Source of the DNA: Pedobacter sp. ISL-64 | GTDB taxonomy: Bacteria > Bacteroidota > Bacteroidia > Sphingobacteriales > Sphingobacteriaceae | Length of the DNA stretch: 64,000 nt | Direction of reading: 5' to 3' | Assembly (NCBI RefSeq): GCF_018613605.1 | Contig: NZ_JAGGPU010000010.1 | Location: forward strand, 415,012 to 479,011 | Shown: one piece after another, positions 62,969 through 64,000 of the stretch | Numbering within the stretch: position 1 is the stretch's first letter | How the letters are laid out: each line of letters begins with the position of its first letter | Translations under genes and position numbers: made by a program | Notes under the pieces: generated by a model | The model's database searches: none | The model's input: only the letters and a program-made list of their open reading frames with translations | What the model was told of the DNA's origin: nothing

Positions 62969-63667
62969 TTATTCTGCAAAGGCAAGCGCTGCAATGCTCA
63001 CTTTTGCCGCACCAATAGCTAAGAGTGTATTGGCGCAGGCTTCAAGCGTTGCCCCAGTGGTAATTACATCGTCAACCAGTAAAATATGTTTACCGATTAT
63101 ATCTTCAGCAGAATTTACCTGAAAAACATCTTTCATATTTTCATACCGGTTATACCTGCTTTTTTTAGTTTGACTCTCGGTAGAAGTAGTCCGGATAAGG
63201 TGATTTTCACTAATATGGATTCCCATTTGTGATGCAATTCCTTCTGCAATAAAGCTACTTTGGTTATAACCCCTGACCTTATATTTTTTACGATGCAAAG
63301 GAACTGGGATAACCATGTTGATATCCTGGTAAAGAATTCCGGTTTTTAGCCGCTCTCCCAGCATATTGCCTAATAGTACCCCAACATCAGTTCTGCCATT
63401 GTATTTTAAGTTGTGGATTAGGTTTTGAACCTTCGCTCCTTTTCTAAAATACAACATGGCCATTGCAGCATTAAGTGGTAAGCGGCCCCATAACTGCTTG
63501 GCAACCCTATTATCTGCATGTTGGTGATAGTCTGTAAAAGGGAGATCGTATAAGCATTTTAAACAAATCAACTGTTCGTGGCGAAACAAAGAATTGCCAC
63601 ATGCATTACATAGATTTGGAAATAGCAATCCAAATAAATCAGAAGTCCATTGTTTAACCAAAAGCAT
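62969..63667 (-). CDS. comF: ComF-family phosphoribosyltransferase-like protein
   Basis: A 232-residue protein with an N-terminal zinc-ribbon (C20, C23, C35, C38) and a C-terminal type I phosphoribosyltransferase domain with PVPLHRKKYKVRGYNQS and the PRPP-binding VDDVITTGATLEA (about 195-207). ComF proteins are linked to DNA uptake and DNA repair; the substrate is unknown. It lies upstream of the lipoprotein gene on the same strand. Confidence 0.9.
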   Translation of the reverse strand: MLLVKQWTSDLFGLLFPNLCNACGNSLFRHEQLICLKCLYDLPFTDYHQHADNRVAKQLWGRLPLNAAMAMLYFRKGAKVQNLIHNLKYNGRTDVGVLLGNMLGERLKTGILYQDINMVIPVPLHRKKYKVRGYNQSSFIAEGIASQMGIHISENHLIRTTSTESQTKKSRYNRYENMKDVFQVNSAEDIIGKHILLVDDVITTGATLEACANTLLAIGAAKVSIAALAFAE

Positions 63668-64000
63668 CTAACTAATTTATAAAATATTTTTGACTTCCGA
63701 AGTTTAAAAGAGCGGGGGTGTAAGGATGGCTTCGGAAGTCTATTCAGGCCACGCAGGTTATTGCTATACTATATAAGATTGCTTTTGTTTTTTAGGAAAG
63801 GCAGGTTCTTGCTACTATGTAGGTTTGTTCCCGCTATCCGCTTTATCCCGATGAAAAATCGGGATGCCCGCTGCTATCGGGTTTATTTCGCAGGGTCATC
63901 CGAAGTTTTAAACGGCTGGGGGGGCAGGAAAACCCGAGAGCCTGAATGGACGCAGCTGTCCCTAAACACGCTTTCCTCTAAAAAGTTTGGCTATGCAGCA
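63668..64000. other. Repeat-containing intergenic end of the window
   Basis: No gene is supported. The stretch 63836-63866 is the exact inverse of 7332-7362. The following CGGGTTTATTTCGCAGGGTCATCCGAAG has counterparts in the 7.17-kb gap (CGGGTTTATTTAACGCA), so this gap and the one before the DUF6427 gene share repeat elements. Confidence 0.6.

Overview
The window looks like a chromosomal segment of a Bacteroidota bacterium, most likely Sphingobacteriaceae and plausibly Pedobacter. The genus is inferred; the phylum is well supported. The support is: families largely confined to that phylum (DUF6427, DUF2480, DUF3108 and DUF3109 proteins, YfhO, a RemB/Wzi-like barrel), Bacteroidota promoter boxes of the form TAnnTTTG upstream of many genes, A-rich leaders instead of strong Shine-Dalgarno sites, and intergenic spaces filled with short dispersed hairpin repeats. 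I saw no rRNA, tRNA, CRISPR array or transposase gene.

Layout. (1) 1-2 kb, minus strand: the start of a DCC-family thiol protein, a GbsR/MarR-type regulator with matching operators in front of both genes, and an alginate-lyase-like secreted enzyme. (2) 2-9 kb, plus: YfhO membrane protein, LpxH-like phosphoesterase, a GT28-like glycosyltransferase, a repeat-rich gap with a tandem duplication, and a DUF6427 membrane protein. (3) 9-16 kb, plus: envelope housekeeping (coaX, an outer membrane barrel, lptC, a PpiD-type foldase, then DUF2480, DUF3108 and DUF3109 proteins). (4) 17-22 kb: the dTDP-L-rhamnose set rfbBCDA and a UDP-N-acetylhexosamine dehydrogenase. (5) 22.7-52.5 kb: one very long exopolysaccharide/capsule cluster, all on the plus strand and tightly packed. 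(6) 52.6-63.7 kb: a RemB/Wzi-like barrel, then dxs, scpA, glyA, glmS, a beta-helix lipoprotein and comF.

The polysaccharide cluster is a Wzx/Wzy system. It holds the initiating sugar-phosphate transferase (last gene), six glycosyltransferases, a flippase, a polymerase, the Wza-type export lipoprotein, a Wzc-type tyrosine kinase and a PHP-type phosphatase. Its sugar supply is unusually rich: dTDP-L-rhamnose, a UDP-hexosaminuronic acid, GDP-L-fucose (Gmd and Fcl), a second Gmd with ManC, a complete six-gene set for a CDP-3,6-dideoxyhexose of the ascarylose type, and a module that looks like 2,6-dideoxyhexose synthesis.

The most interesting part is 39.3-42.7 kb. The NDP-hexose 2,3-dehydratase, which in antibiotic producers is one protein of two homologous modules, is encoded here as two adjacent one-module genes. 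They lie in the same reading frame and are separated by a single TAA plus one codon. They are followed by a Gfo/Idh/MocA-type 3-ketoreductase candidate and a 4-ketoreductase candidate. A second notable point is that the CDP-dideoxysugar reductase (28.9 kb) carries its ferredoxin domain at the C-terminus, opposite to the classical AscD/RfbI order. A polymer carrying both a 3,6-dideoxy and a 2,6-dideoxy sugar would be unusual. That it is made is inference from gene content only.
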